This document shows, piece by piece, positions 6,291 through 6,362 of a DNA stretch of 6,362 nt. The position numbers and the translations under genes were made by a program. The stretch is from Verrucomicrobiia bacterium. Its GTDB lineage: Bacteria; Verrucomicrobiota; Verrucomicrobiia; JABWAM01. The notes under the pieces were generated by a model, which saw only the letters and a program-made list of their open reading frames with translations, was not told where the DNA came from and did no database searches. The stretch covers positions 1 through 6,362 of the forward strand of contig JABWAM010000146.1 of assembly GCA_013360985.1 (NCBI GenBank), read 5' to 3'. The stretch's first letter is position 1, and the number at the start of each line of letters is the position of its first letter.

Positions 6291-6362
6291 TCAGAGAGAT
6301 CCTTTCATCATCATCCATCGAGGATCGGAGGGGTGGAGCGTGTCGAGATTCCAGACTCCCCA
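6291..6362 (-). CDS. Possible C-terminal end of an upstream gene, runs off the right edge
   Basis: One minus-strand frame is open from the window edge to TGA at 6293-6291 and reads WGVWNLDTLHPSDPR followed by WMMMKGSL. Its composition, with aromatic residues, few Arg/Ala repeats and mostly G/C third positions in the first half, looks more like a real protein end than the other frames. It would place a gene 77 bp upstream of pdxA on the same strand. I do not recognise the family. A second minus-strand frame is also open for much of this stretch, and a plus-strand ATG at 6254 is open to the edge, so the call is weak. Confidence 0.3.
   Translation of the reverse strand, partial: WGVWNLDTLHPSDPRWMMMKGSL

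Noticed and set aside
1..6362. CRISPR arrays, tRNA genes, insertion sequences, toxin-antitoxin or defence modules
   Set aside because: I found no spaced direct repeats, no cloverleaf, no terminal inverted repeats and no transposase, nuclease or toxin motifs; every gene over 75 bp is metabolic or glycan related.

Overview
This is a GC-rich bacterial chromosomal window. It is almost fully coding and has no mobile element, CRISPR array, tRNA or rRNA that I can see. Codons end mostly in G or C, and the opposite strands carry the long Arg/Pro/Ala-rich shadow frames typical of such DNA. The proteins read as Gram-negative. An ADP-heptose-type (GT9) glycosyltransferase implies an outer-membrane glycolipid or an exported glycan. 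The style of the ManA and PdxA sequences reminds me of Verrucomicrobiota, but that is memory-based resemblance and a weak taxonomic claim.

Layout from left to right. (1) Positions 1-4254, minus strand, transcribed right to left: a 578-residue multi-spanning membrane protein of unknown function, then an AsnB-type glutamine-hydrolysing asparagine synthetase or amidotransferase (634 aa). An ATGA start/stop overlap then leads into the N-terminal 172 residues of a GT9 glycosyltransferase that runs off the left edge. These three look like part of a glycan-assembly operon. (2) A 101-bp divergent intergenic region, 4255-4355. (3) A plus-strand class I mannose-6-phosphate isomerase (manA), 4356-5357. 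(4) A convergent minus-strand pdxA (4-hydroxythreonine-4-phosphate dehydrogenase, vitamin B6 synthesis), 5323-6213, whose 3' end overlaps that of manA by 35 bp. (5) A 149-bp right edge that may hold the last codons of another minus-strand gene.

How they may work together: ManA links fructose-6-phosphate to mannose-6-phosphate, the entry to GDP-mannose and its derivatives. The GT9 enzyme, the membrane protein and possibly the AsnB-like amidotransferase would build or decorate a surface glycan. PdxA is a housekeeping enzyme that appears to be only a positional neighbour. I did not find a convincing undescribed system. The points most worth checking are the uncharacterised membrane protein, the AsnB/GT9 coupling, a G8 tract inside asnB, the unusual start region of the membrane gene, the manA/pdxA tail overlap and a Gln at a usual His position in PdxA.
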